This document shows, one piece after another, positions 16,280 through 28,523 of a DNA stretch of 64,000 nucleotides. This stretch comes from Nilaparvata lugens (taxonomy: Eukaryota; Arthropoda; Insecta; Hemiptera; Delphacidae). The position numbers were made by a program, and so were the translations under genes. The notes under the pieces were generated by a model. The model searched no databases. It was not told the origin of the DNA and was given only the letters and a program-made list of their open reading frames with translations. The stretch lies in contig NC_052507.1 in the NCBI RefSeq assembly GCF_014356525.2, positions 46,051,992-46,115,991 of the forward strand, in the 5' to 3' direction. The first letter of the stretch is position 1, and the number at the start of each line of letters is the position of its first letter.

Positions 16280-18796
16280 TTACCAAGCGTAGTTGATGCC
16301 AAGACCGTTGGAGTAGGTCATGTGGGAGACGACGGGGGCGGCAGAGTAGGCGACTCCAAGAAGAGCGGGGGTGGCGACCTTAGCGACGGGGGCGGCGTAG
16401 GCAGCGGGTGCGTGGTAGGCGGGGGCGGCGTATGCGGGGGCGGCAACAACTGGGGCCTTGTAGGCGACGGGAGTGGCGTAAGCGGGGGCGGCGACGGCTA
16501 CTGGGGCCTTGTAGGCGACGGGAGCGGCGTAAGCGGGGGCGGCGACGGCTACTGGGGCCTTGTAGGCGACAGGGGCAGTGTATGCGGGGGCGGCGTAGGC
16601 AGCAGGTGCGTGGTAGGCGGGGGCGGCGTAGGTGGCGTATCCGGGGTTGCTGACGCGGACATCAGACTTGCTGACGCTGGAGTAGGGGGTGTCGATGGTC
16701 TTGGTGTAGGTGGACACCTGTCCCAGGTTGCCGTAGCTCCTCAGGATGTTGGCCGACTGGGAGGTGACTGCTGCTGGCACAGCCTTGGCCACAACGGGGG
16801 CGGCGTATGCGGGGGCAGCATAAGCGGGGGCGGCGTATGCTGGGTAGGCTGGGGCCACTGGGGCAACTGGGAATCCAGCGTTGGCGAAAGCCAGCAGGGT
16901 GGTGAACACGATGTACTGTAACAAAGACGCACTTATTTAGAATAATTACATTCAATAAATATGTATTCCACTTACATCCAGTTACATCCAGATTCTGTTA
17001 ATTTGAAAGAATTTATTCATTCATTCTCAGTCATCTTATTCTAAAAATTATGAACACCAAACTTATCACCTGAATTCACGCAAAATTTCAAAGGAAGCAT
17101 CTAGAGAATATTGAAAAAGCTTTGTTAAGATAAAACTATAAATAACTAAAACATCGAGCAACTGAACAGTCTTAGTTTGTAGTTCACAATCTGGTTACAC
17201 AGTTTTTTGTTTCTATAATTTGAATACATGTTCATGTGTTCTACTATTGAGAGTTCTCTATGATTCAATAAATCAGGTAACTCTTGATAAGATTAATATT
17301 GAAACTTTCTTATTTTCAAATGTTGAGATAGAGTAGATATTTCACTTCTCCGTTCCATGAAAACCGTTGTACGGGCCATGAAGGTACGGTACTCGCATTG
17401 CATTATGCGAGTTCAGCTGAACAATGCATAAGTCTTATTTCCAAGCAGAATACACTTCCTAATCATGTCACTTTATGATCCATAAAGCCTAGTTTTAGCA
17501 GTTTGGGGGTTCCGTATCTTGCACTGCTAATTACAGATGAACTAATGGAATCATCAAGAGTAAAGAACCTAGTCATAGTGGGCCATTATCGCCTAGTAAA
17601 AAGCTTTGTAAACTAAATATTATTTGTAATGGAGAACGAGTGTTCCAGACCTCTCAAGGGATAATTGGCTTTTGCAAAGATCGCTGTTAACTTATCAACA
17701 CTATTATTTTCTCATCATTACGAAAGATCCAGAGAGAATGATTGAAAATCATAGAAATTTATGCTTGAGCAAACTAATATCATCAAGCAACTGAGCAGTT
17801 GAAATCCAAATCTTGTATTAGCCAAAACACAATATTCTATTGAACTGGCTATAGAATTTTCATTTGAATTTTTTATCGCAGATATTTGGTTTTCTAAGGA
17901 TCTTCAACCCTTCAATAATTTCAAGAACGTTGTAAGTACCTAGCTTTGAAATTCAGAAGATTGAAAATTTCATTTTTCCACCGCCTATTTTTCACGTTTC
18001 ACTTGATACCCTCATTGGAAAGTAAAATACGAGGTACCTTGTCAACAACTTTTCAATGCGGTTCAATCTACCAATTTAAATGAAGATATAAACAAAACAA
18101 AGTAATTGTATTTTGCACAATATCACTTTATGGATATTACAATCCGAAATAAAAGAGTTTAACTATTCTGATTTTCAGTTGAAAGAATATCCGTGTCACT
18201 AAACTCCACAATATTTAAAATTGGCAACTAATGATCTACAGAATCCAGATAAATTGCTATTTGTTCTACTTACAGACACAGAAGGCTCTTTTGACTCAAC
18301 AACATTGCCTCACAAGAAGTATCCTTTCATTGGAAGAAAATATTAATAGCAATTTACCTTTGTGCGGTGCATTGGTTACCAATTCCTTTTGGGTCCAACA
18401 CTGAATAAAATCACTATCACTGAACACATATCCCTATCGATTTTCCTTCATCAAAAAAAAAAAAAAAAAAAAAAATGGAAATCACTTAATAAATTTGATC
18501 ACTTTAACACTTAACTTTACTTTTTCATAACTGGAAAGTTGAATGAATTCTTATAGGTTCATTATCATCGAAAAATTTGAAAAATATTTTATCACCATGT
18601 ATTTGAAAACTCAGGACATTCTTGAAACGACATTAGTTCTACACTTGAAATAGAGAAAATGAACACTTCTAGGTTGGAAAATCTTCTACTTTGAAAAATA
18701 TTAGATTCAATTTGAATTTGCTTTCAACGCGGTCTAACGAAGTTCTATGATAATACTGTATACTGTCAGCTACTGTGTACTTACTTTGCAGGCCAT
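16280..18796 (-). CDS. Low-complexity AAPAY-type cuticular protein, gene 2 (2 exons: 18785-18796 and 16280-16915)
   Basis: Predicted secreted cuticle component of 215 residues. Exon 1 encodes Met-Ala-Cys-Lys (18785-18796) and ends at a consensus GTAAGT donor. The phase-0 intron of 1,869 bp ends TTACAG before exon 2 at 16915. The joined start (MACKYIVFTTLLAFANAG) is a typical signal peptide, which decides the start over the upstream in-frame Met inside the intron. The mature part has PVAPAYPAYAAPAY repeats, then the same ~45-residue conserved block as gene 1 (QSANILRSYGNLGQVSTY). After that come repeats of two kinds, AAPAYHAPAAY and YKAPVAVAAPAYA, and an ending of ALLGVAYSAAP...INYAW. It is longer than gene 1 because the VAYKAPV repeat is present several times. 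No CPR consensus is visible. Tandem paralogue of gene 1, same strand, about 8 kb upstream of that gene's promoter. Confidence 0.9.
16916..18784 (-). other. Intron of cuticular gene 2
   Basis: AT-rich intron with consensus borders (GTAAGT...TTACAG). It holds a 20-odd bp poly(A) tract near 18452 but no other feature that I recognise. Confidence 0.75.
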
Positions 18797-18866
18797 TGCG
18801 ATTGGTGTTTGTACTCTAGTCCACGTTATCGTTGACTGTTGTGTCTGTACCGAGGGGACGCTCTGT

Positions 18867-18873
18867 TATATAT
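18867..18873 (-). promoter_or_regulatory. TATA box of cuticular gene 2
   Basis: TATATAA on the gene strand, followed about 35 bp later by CAACAGTCA, a possible initiator. This leaves a 5' UTR of about 40 bp ending CAATCGCAATGG at the start codon. Confidence 0.75.
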
Positions 18874-18879
18874 ACATAA

Positions 18880-20427
18880 ATGCAATTGCAGGAGAGTACG
18901 CCTAAACCATTGTAGTTACATGAGTGTGAGTGAGTGCGCAAGAGGGCACTTTCTCCCTCTAGGCAAGGTCCCCACAGTCAAAGATATCAAGAGTCCCGCC
19001 TGGAGCTCCCTCCGCGAACCCCCACCTCCGAATATCTCCCCCTGAATTCCAATTCCCCTGTACCCTGTAAGCGTCTGATGTAGACACATCCAGTTCAACA
19101 CTCTGGTTCCAAACAAGCAGATTACAATAATGACAATTGTCATTGTACAATCAATGAGACAGTCATCAATTTGGTGTCAGTGTTCGTTACCTTGAACAGT
19201 CGTCAACTCCAAAGGCCACTTCCTTGCATGGTAGCCAACTCTAATCAGATTTTCGTCACCGGCAATTAAAAGAGTATCTGTCTTGACTGAACTCAATTTT
19301 GATCAAGATAATTATTAGCACGTATGATAACCATCTTTGTTAGATTGACAAGCTCCTTACAACACATATTCCTTCACTTATTATTTTTTATTTTATTACT
19401 TTTGTAATTCATCATGAAGTTTTCCAATATTAGATCTCCTTATCTTCTCCCAGTTTGAAATTTATTGTTTTCCCAATCTGAAATACTCTTTCATTATTCA
19501 TGAAAATAGAATCAGTGAAACATGGTTTCTGTTGATTCTATCTTTATTCAGTTCCCTTTCTATATTATCCTCATTACTCTTCCTCTCATAAGTTATTGCC
19601 AAAAGTTATTTATACCTGAGAATGTCATTTACAATTTCAATGTTTCAAAGTACAAAACTGTTTCTATTGATAATCTTTGTTATTTTTGACGAGATTACAA
19701 AAATCATGAGTATAAATGCTCTAAAAATATTGCAGTAGGCTAAATATGATTGAAAAAACATATCTGACTACTAATTTGTGTTAGGTTGGCATAAAACTAT
19801 CAAAATGTAATAAACTCACAGTGAGATTCACGTTCCAAAGTCAGCATCTGATTGAAATTGGTTCAATATCCTTGTCTGTGATTAGAGAAAAAAGGTATCC
19901 TTTTCCACCTCCTCGCCGTTGCCTACTTACCGGAAATGTTTTAGGCTATGTAAGAATATACTGAACTACTACCAGAATATCAAATCTCAAATTTGAGAAT
20001 CTAATATTGGAAAATGGAGAGATATATTTCCTCAGTGAATATAATATATATTTGAGTTAGAAATATATATGTATTCGCTCCTGTGGAAGAATTGAGCCTA
20101 CAATTCTTATGGACACAAATGCACACCAAACTCCTACTCTATGCAAGAGTAATAGGGTGTGTGAGAAAATAATAAATGAGAGTTTCTAAACTCTGTTGTT
20201 CTGGCTGTTAACGTACCATTCAAATGAATCCATGTAATCAGAGTAGAAAACATGAAAACACCTCAACACTACATTAATATTGTGATAGCAAATAAAACGT
20301 TATAAACCATTGACAGTAATCAAGTTTTTCTTCTATTAGGTTCATGAAGTTATGAAGCTATTGGGAATTGGAACTATGAGAAAAAGGGTACTTCAAGCAT
20401 TATTGTATGCTAAGCATCTAAAAATGG
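18880..20427. other. Upstream region of cuticular gene 2, no gene seen
   Basis: No supported coding region. A short C-rich patch lies at 18990-19060. Presumed promoter-proximal and intergenic sequence. Confidence 0.45.
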
Positions 20428-20500
20428 TTATTTATTTATTTATTTATTTATTAGAACAGTCACAAACACGATATTTGGAAAGAGAAACAGGCAAATGCCC
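20428..20500 (-). repeat. Probable 3' tail of a LINE
   Basis: (TTTA)n on the plus strand is followed by a segment that on the minus strand reads GGGCATTTGCCTGTTTCTC and ends in (AATA)n, the usual look of a non-LTR retrotransposon 3' end. Short, heavily truncated, with no coding part. Confidence 0.45.
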
Positions 20501-22369
20501 AAAACTTCTTCAATTCCTTGATTTTGACACATAAATAGTCCAAAGTGAGGTTAAGTTTAAAATTTCTGTTTTCACCAAAGATTAACACTCAGAGAATACG
20601 TATTCGAGATATGACTGATGAATTTTGAATTTCGAAGGGTTGATAAGAGCCGGAAATAACACTGAACAATCCGAAAGTTTCAATAATATTAAAATAAACT
20701 TGAAAATTTTGAGCAGAAAAATCAAAACTACTATCACTGCAACTATCAGCTGATTTTTGGTTATCTGATACAAACTATGCCGCATTCAGTAAACTAAATT
20801 TTTCTTGATGCAATATGTTTTAGAAATTAGGGCTGTGTTCTAATTGAATCACTCTGTATGAAAGACTTCAATCTTCTATCGAGCAAAATTCCTATTTTCA
20901 TTCTAATGATTATCACAGAATGATTGAATCAAATATCCTATATTCTATTACTATATTCACAATAACTAACATCAGATGCCCGACTTGTAACAGCAGCCAG
21001 TGCGAGTTCCAATTCAGTACTGTAACGCAAATTGCATATCCAGTTCCGTCACATTTTTCCACAATAAGAAAAAATTAACCACCTTAATTGAACTAAGGAT
21101 TAATAATAAATCTCAGGATTTGTTCCAAATGGTCTTCAACTCGATGAATCCAATTCATTATAAATGCTACATTGAACTTAAACAACTGGAATATTTCATT
21201 TTCGATTCACTTATCAGTTTGATCCAGACTAAGAACAGAACAGGGAAAATTCAAGATACACGGGAGTGGCCCGAGAAAAATGTATTGCCAGGGCCGGGAT
21301 TTGAATCCTTTATACAATGAGAGCCTTCTTTTACGTTTTATTCAATTTCAAAAGAATATTCTCATAATGATAAGTTGATGAAATAAATGATGTGATACTA
21401 GAATAATACAAACAATTCCATACATCAATCATATTAGTATCACATCACTTATTACATTACCATAATGAGACTCTCTTTGTTTTGTAATATATACTATTGA
21501 AACTATTATTTCTTCCTTCTAGCCATACTGGGATTGAACCAATGTTCTACATAATGTAGAACATGTAACTAATTAATTTAAAATGTAATTCCAATACGGT
21601 ACCAAATGTCCATGTTGAAATTTTTCTCTATCCGAGTTAGAATATTCGTTTTTAAATTTAAAATGTGGTGCATGTAACTTTACATGTCGGTTAAAACGCA
21701 ACCAGTGCTCGCAAGTTTTCAAATCTTTCGTTGTGTAATCAATGTTTTATGGTAACAAGTTTATAATTTTTTTTCTCCACGTTGAATAATAATTGGCGAC
21801 TTGGCGTACTCGCTAATTGAATAATAATTGTAGAATGTGCAACAATTGATTAATCTTTTTTCGAGGCGAACAATGAATTAGGAATTTCAAAATTATTACC
21901 TACGAATTGAATTTGGACAGAAATCACGATTTTCGTCAACCTATATTTTTGAGCAGATCTTGTCGACAGGATATTGAGCGACCTCTGAACTCTGATCTAC
22001 TCAACTCTGTGGATTTATTATCATTTCCAGTCAAAGTCAATGTCATCACGTAGCGCTTGCCAACGCCCCTCAATGGAGGACACAGTCTCAGTTGTCATAG
22101 TCATAAGAATAATAATTATACTCTCCTGGTGGAAATATCACAATGAGTACAAGCTGTAAATGAAAATAATGCTTCTGTTCTGTATGGTAGGTAGAGGAGA
22201 ACGAGGCCGGATGATATTATGAAAAGGAGGCCTGGTACTGTAGCCAAGTACTTCCGTTCCATACTTTTCAAGGTCTTCTCCAAAAAGTAATTGTCTTCCA
22301 TAATGATACTCGTATGTCGTATGTGTGAATAAAGAAGACGAATGAAGTATGAAGAAAACATGTGGCAGA
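20501..22369. other. Intergenic, one hairpin at 21359-21471
   Basis: Non-coding. At 21359-21471, TCTCATAATG and ATGATGTGATACTA are matched by TAGTATCACATCA and CATAATGAGA on the other side, making an imperfect hairpin of about 110 bp typical of very small inverted-repeat elements. Nothing else supported. Confidence 0.5.
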
Positions 22370-22560
22370 CCAGGCAGGAGGAGAGAGATAATGTGAGAAC
22401 GGAGAAGAAAAAAGGAAGTAGGAAGCTGAAAGTTTGAATAAATACTTTAAGAGAGACGAAAAAAGAGAATAAGAAGAAGAAAAAGAAGAAGAAGAAGAAG
22501 AGGAAGAAAAAGAAGAAGAAGAAGAGGAAGAAAAAGAAGAAGAAAATAAAAGGGAGACTC
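22370..22560 (+). repeat. Purine-rich (GAA/AAG) tract
   Basis: Plus strand is almost entirely A and G, with long AAGAAG and GAGGAAGAAA runs at about 22460-22545. A second purine-rich tract resumes at about 22940-23335, with the inverted-repeat end at 22607 in between. Confidence 0.85.
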
Positions 22561-22606
22561 GATAAGACTTTTTAATATTTGTAGATTACAGTATATATGC
22601 TGGTTT

Positions 22607-22815
22607 ATCCTACTCTATCAAGCGAGCAATTTCTGATTGTACCATAGGTATGTTTGTGTGTTTATGTATGTATGTCGGACGGATCTCGAAAACGACTCCA
22701 ACGATTTTGATGAAATTTGGAGTATAGTAGGTCATAATACAAAAATTCTTTTGGGACATGTCCCAACTCTGAGTAAACTTGCCGAAGTTCCTTAAAAAGT
22801 ATGTATTCGTCCTTT
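22607..22815 (+). repeat. Solo end of the GAGCAATTTCTG inverted-repeat family
   Basis: Begins ATCCTACTCTATCAAGCGAG and continues through GATCTCGAAAACGACTCC and CGATTTTGATGAAATTTGG. It matches the left arm of the complete element at 42560-43922 in order and spacing. No partner end is present nearby, so this is a truncated copy. Confidence 0.65.
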
Positions 22816-22939
22816 AAGTAGCTGCTGATCTATACAAAGAGATTTCCATAGTCTATTGAAACCGAGACAAAGAGTGCGAGCGAGTGAAAAATATAATAAC
22901 ATCTGTTGATTTACCAAATTTGGCAACGTTATTTTTAAA

Positions 22940-23335
22940 AATTGCATGATTAAAGAATGAGAGAAAATGAGGATTAGAGAACTTGCAAAAAGAGGGATAT
23001 GGAATAGAAGGAGGAGAGAAATAAAAAAATGAGGATGGCAAGAGGTGGAGGATAACACAAGGAGGTGGCGTAGAAAGAGGAAAAGGTGAAGGAATGGAAA
23101 AAATTGTATGGAAATTAAAATGCATGAGAGGAAGAAGAATCAAGGTGAAACGGGTTTGTTGAAGAGGACAGGATGGTGAAGTCGGAGAAGAAAAAGTGAA
23201 GATGTAGAACAAAGATGGAAGTAATACAAAAATAAGGAGAAGGTGGAGAAGAACAATAAGAAAGAAGGAGATGATAGATAAGGGGAGAAAGGAGGAAAAA
23301 TGGGGAAGAAATTGTATAAGAATAAAGGGGAATCT
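22940..23335 (+). repeat. Second purine-rich tract
   Basis: Continuation of strong purine bias on the plus strand (GGAGGAGAGAAATAAAAAAA, GAAGAAGAATC and similar). The opposite strand gives long Ser/Pro/Leu/Phe open frames that are composition artefacts. Confidence 0.7.
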
Positions 23336-23336
23336 G

Positions 23337-24260
23337 CAACTTGCGCCCAGCGGTCAGAATGGCTTTGGGCACTCACAGATTGAACGTAACAAAGTGAACG
23401 TCCGTGACGTCATCACGAGTGATGCCATTTCGCTCTCACTAGCAGCCGACATTACGTTTCCCGACTGAAAGAGCGAAATTCAAATTCACTACAGTATCCC
23501 AAGGAAGATTCAAGCAAATAACTACTGTATTATGACAACATATTAGTTAAGTTAATGAGATACATATTTCCATCCTATAATTCCATTCTAATTGATATTG
23601 AAAGATTGGGCTAGAACCATGATTGTACGAACTATCATTTATTAAGATACAGTCATCTTGAATGAATAATCTCTGTCAAATTGGTTCTAGCAGACACATC
23701 GTCTCAATCAATCATTCTAATGTTTTGACTTTTCATTTCTGAATTTCGTTTCAATGACAAAGACAATGTGGGTGATGGATAAAGATATATTTTTTGAATA
23801 CTTAAAAACTTCAAAAACTAATAACTTTGAACCTCCGTCTCTCAGAGTAGCAAACATATCAACACTGTTCATTTTCTCACTCATGGTGACAGCCTGAAAG
23901 AGTCAATAAGTGCTAATTATCGAAAAGCTGATGAGGTGGTGTGTTTTTGACAAACCGGGGGTTCCCGGTCGTCAACCTTTCCAACATACTGTCAGAGCTG
24001 GAAATTCTATGTATTCATGATTTCAAAATTCGTCACAAGTTGAGCTAAATCAATGGAACACTTTTGGAGTCCAATAGGAAAGGAATGGTCGTTATAAAGC
24101 AGATGGTTGTCGGAAAGTTTATATACCGTTATCACTTCCAGAGAGAGTGAGAGAGAGTGACAGACAAATAATTTGACTGTCAGTGATGACGTCACGATGT
24201 AAATTCACTGTTTGTATCGGAGCCATGTACCACTCCCATTTGACCGCTGGGCGCTAGTTG
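23337..24260. mobile_element. ~0.92-kb inverted-repeat element (GCGCCCAGCGGTCA termini)
   Basis: CAACTTGCGCCCAGCGGTCA at the left is mirrored by TGACCGCTGGGCGCTAGTTG at the right. Inside each end is a GTGACGTCATCAC-type palindrome (about 23402-23420 and about 24180-24195). No ORF, so non-autonomous. Target duplication not clear. Confidence 0.75.
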
Positions 24261-24326
24261 TGTATGTCCGAATAAAGTACCGGTAACAGAAAACGCAAGG
24301 AGATGCCGATTTGATTGGGCAGGATG

Positions 24327-24472
24327 ATTTATGGGACTAGGAATTTTCACTATTCACAATATCATACGATACACTCAATGTACCTAGATTACATTAGTAT
24401 TAGTGTATTCTAGGTATTATTGAGTGTATCGTATGATATTGTGAATAGTGAAACTTCCAATTCCCATAAATC
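24327..24472. repeat. Long near-perfect hairpin, ~146 bp
   Basis: The left arm ATTTATGGGACTAGGAATTT... and the right arm ...CTTCCAATTCCCATAAAT pair over nearly 65 bp. This includes a perfect match across CACTATTCACAATATCATAC and GATACACTCAAT. The loop is short. It would fold into an extended double-stranded RNA if transcribed; most simply a small inverted-repeat element. Confidence 0.85.
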
Positions 24473-24479
24473 CTTGCGA

Positions 24480-25790
24480 TACACAGAAATGTTGTGAAAA
24501 GTACAACACTACACTTAGATCTTAACCAACAGGCCGAAAAAAATAGGAAATCTTGCAGCTGGATTAATCTAAATCAATGATAATTGTTATTATAGATTCT
24601 GGATTAAATTCAATATTGCAGTCGCTCTAGTCTTGGTTGATTGATCAGTTCTCTACCCTCACCCTTTCAAGTGAGTGGATTTGAATAAATCTTACACATA
24701 CTGTCGTTTGATCGCTCCTCCACCCTCAACCTTTCTAGGTAGAAATAGGCAGATACACAGAATGAATTCAAAGAAATAGAAGCAATCTCAATCAATTTAG
24801 CAGCGAAATAACAAGGACTAAAACACGCAACTCGTGCGTAAATGTAAATCAAACGCACGTTTATAGGTGTTCCACTGATTAGTGGGAGTAATAAATAATT
24901 GCAATGCGTTACTTAAGTCAGTTCAAGTCAGTCCGGCAACCTATGCCAGTAGTTGCGCTCGTGTGCGTGTGTGTGAGGGTAGAATGTGCATTTGTGTGAG
25001 TGTGTAGGCGACACGGTAATCTCGTTCAAGGGATTTCGATCAAAGCTCCGCCCGCCAGCATTCTGATGCACGGCACCAGCAATAATTACATAGCAAAGTG
25101 ATCGCCCTTAAGATGGGCCTTGACACCAAACTGGATCGTCGTCGCATTTTATAACAATATTATATTGTAAAACTTCACGCCGGTGTGCGTGCGAGCGCTC
25201 ATGTACATATAGATTAAGTGTGCATGATTCAACCGTAATTCTCGATATCAAGATTATTATGATAACAAATCAGTAATGTGATGAATCAACATTTTGTGAG
25301 CAGCAAGACACCAACCAGCATCTAGGTCTATAGGTGTGTGTAAGTGTTTACGAGGGACCATTCTGATCAGATTCTTTCGAAACAATATACTATATAGAGA
25401 TAATAATAAACAATTATACGGTATTCCAACCCTATCTGTTACGTTGGTTACTAGAGCTGCTTTCGCAATGTACACTGAGAACTTTCCTTGTTCGACTTGC
25501 TCAAACATTTGTTAGACATTTGTTGAGTTGCTCCCCACTGAGTTGGTGAGTCAAGCCCCTAGTTCTGTAAGCAGGTTACCCTTTGCGCTGCGGCTGTCAA
25601 TACGGGTTCAAATGTATCGGCAATCATTGAACACTGGAATGGGCTGTGATATTTAAAGTATTCGAGTATTAAGTATTTGAATTAAGCTGGATAACTTAAT
25701 TGCATTTTTTCTCTTAATTTATGCAATAATGAAAAGTTCTAAAAGACAAATGGTTCTGAACGACTTCTCACTGGCTTATCTAAAGCCCTG
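24480..25790. other. Intergenic, partly CpG-rich
   Basis: No supported gene. Between about 24940 and 25200 the sequence is richer in CG dinucleotides than its surroundings (GCTCCGCCCGCC, CGTCGTCGC, GTGCGAGCGCTC), which can indicate a promoter, but no exon follows in either direction that I can defend. Confidence 0.35.
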
Positions 25791-25795
25791 CACAT

Positions 25796-25933
25796 ACACA
25801 TAGATATTTTGCCGTCCTTATGAATTCTATTAGATTGAACGGAACTTGACAAACATCTGTTTGAAATGATCTGTTTCATCCAATAGAATTTATAAGGACG
25901 TCAAAATATCGTACGAAGAGAAAACTATGTGTA
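25796..25933. repeat. Small inverted-repeat element
   Basis: ACACATAGATATTTTGCCGT and TCCTTATGAATTCTATT are mirrored by AATAGAATTTATAAGGACG and the terminal CTATGTGT. A related hairpin with CTATGAATTCTA is at 30143-30241. Confidence 0.7.
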
Positions 25934-26483
25934 TTTAGCTAGCCTTATATTACCAGATTTTAGTCATTTTCACATTGTCCCACGTGACCAGAAATGAATT
26001 ACAATGGTAAATAAAGTAAATTATATTGAATTTTTCAAAATATCACAAAATATCGAAGCCACCTTCAATCTAAGAATAAACCCTGAATTATTTTCTTATC
26101 TGTAAATAAAATTAGTTTCATCCAATATTATGTTTTCTGGTAGAAGATGAATACCATAGTGGTAGAAGCTATCATGCAATACGGGGAAATGTACTTCTTT
26201 GTCGTTCCACGGGTGTTCTTTCCTAGGATATTCGTCGACTACGAAAGAAAACTTTTTGCTCTTATGGGGGTTTCATACGTTCGCATCCTGCGAAGTGTTC
26301 AGCATGTGAACAATCCCGTGAGCACCAAACGTATTCTTGCGCAGTCGTCAAATCATTAAGCTTGAGTAAATCACTCAACTAGTTCAAACCACTGCAGTCT
26401 ATTCTTCAGAAACATTTATCTGTACATTATGTCGAAATATGTACACATGGAATGTCAAATGTCAAGCTTATAAATCTGTTATT
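25934..26483. other. Spacer, no gene seen
   Basis: AT-rich sequence with no supported feature. An ORF of 70 codons at 26147-26359 has no recognisable domain. Confidence 0.4.
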
Positions 26484-26730
26484 TGACCGAGCGAAGTGAG
26501 GTCTAAGATTCAAGTCGACGGTTTGGCATTTCTCTTAATGTTTAAATGTTTATATATTTATATGTTGCGCATTTACGGCGAAACGCGGTAATAGATTTTC
26601 ATTAAATTTGACAGGTATGTTTCTTTTTAATGGCGAGTCAACATATATACTAGGTTTTTGGAAATTTTCAATTTCAAGGATAATATAAAAGGAAAAATGA
26701 GTCTCCTTCATACGCCAATATTAGAGTAAA
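26484..26730 (+). repeat. Repeat family R, left-hand copy
   Basis: Starts GACCGAGCGAAGTGAGGTC and includes AAGTCGACGGTTTGGCATTT. It then has a short run of TTTAAATG/TTTATATG-like units, then AAACGCGGTAATAGATTTTC and GACAGGTATGTTTC, and ends in CCAATATTAGAGTAAAAATC. At 26731 it is interrupted by the element with AATCTGGTGTGG termini. The same sequence continues uninterrupted in the copy at 28087-28523. Confidence 0.75.
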
Positions 26731-27374
26731 AATCTGGTGTGGCACACTCACACAACTTTCCTTGCCGTTATGAAAATTGCTCACCTGACGCTAGTGTTCC
26801 AGCGCATCTCAAGTCAACTATTCAAAGATTTGAACCAGCTGGTGACAGGGCAATAACGCTGGAGACACACGAGGTCTGCTATCTCTTCATAGTGAATCAT
26901 TTAATAGAATCAACAGTTGCCAACAGTTTGCAATTGGATAATCACATTTTCTCGAATTTCGAGCTTATTTTTAATTTTAGGTGAAAATGTTACTGAACAT
27001 TAATTGTAGAGAATCTCATGCTCAATCTATTACACTTGAATTTTTTTGTTTAAATTGTATCTGAAGCCTGATAATTGAGAATCTAAAATCAACTTTGCAT
27101 AGATGGGGCGGAGCTCCTGAAATTTTTACAGATATGGGACTAGTGGCAGTTGATAGAGCTTACCAATGACTATTTTAGGTATGACTTTGATCAAAATCGT
27201 TGGAACCGTTTTCGAGAAAATCACGAAAAACCCTTTTTTTGACAACATTTTCGCCATTTTAGCCGCCATCTTGAATCGCATTTGATCGGAATTGTTCGTG
27301 TCTGATCCTTATATTGTAAGGACCTGACGTTACAAATTTCAAGCCATTCCGTTAATTGGGAGATGAGATATCGT

Positions 27375-27376
<2 letters not shown>
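26731..27376 (+). mobile_element. Truncated second copy of the AATCTGGTGTGG element
   Basis: Matches 5421-6095 in order: terminus, TTCCTTGCCGTTATGA, GAGGTCTGCTATCTCTTC, GGAGCTCCTGA, then CGTTTTCGAGAAAATC, and the TCGTGTACACA that leads into the CA run. Its right end is missing and is replaced by the expanded CA tract. Confidence 0.8.
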
Positions 27377-28086
<710 letters not shown>

Positions 28087-28090
<4 letters not shown>

Positions 28091-28523
28091 AAATGTTTAA
28101 ATGTGTCAATGTTTGAATGTTTAAACGTTTAAATGTTTGGATGTTTTAATGTTTGAATGTTCAAATTTTTGGATGTTTAAATATTTATATGTTGCTCTTT
28201 TACGGCTAAACGCGGTAATAGATTTTCATTAAATTTGACAGGTATGTTTCTTTTTTAATTGTGCGTCGAAGTATATACAAGGTTTTTGGAAATTTTGCAT
28301 TTCAATGATAATTAAAAGGAAAAAGGAGTCTCCTTCATATGCCAATATTAGAGTAAAAATCAGACTATAGAATTATTCATCATAAATCAGCTGACAAGTG
28401 ATTACACAGATGTGTGGAGAAGCCAGTCTATTGCTGTATTTCCGTAAGGTCTATAATTATTTCAATCAGGTACTTGAAGATGTGAATACTGCGTGAGGTC
28501 TACTGTTCACAGAACTACTAGTA
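28087..28523 (+). repeat. Repeat family R, right-hand copy
   Basis: Begins with diverged TTTAAATG units joined directly to the CA tract, then AAACGCGGTAATAGATTTTC, GACAGGTATGTTTC and CCAATATTAGAGTAAAAATC. It ends GAGGTCTACTGTTCACAG. It supplies the right end missing from the copy at 26484-26730. Confidence 0.7.

Noticed and set aside
21240..21310. GGATTCAAATCCC (minus strand), resembling a tRNA T-arm / B box
   Set aside because: No acceptor or anticodon stem fits around it and no A box lies at proper distance, so no tRNA or SINE can be supported.
22792..23376. Ser/Pro/Leu/Phe-rich ORFs on the minus strand
   Set aside because: Complement of a purine-rich tract. Overlapping frames are all open because of composition.
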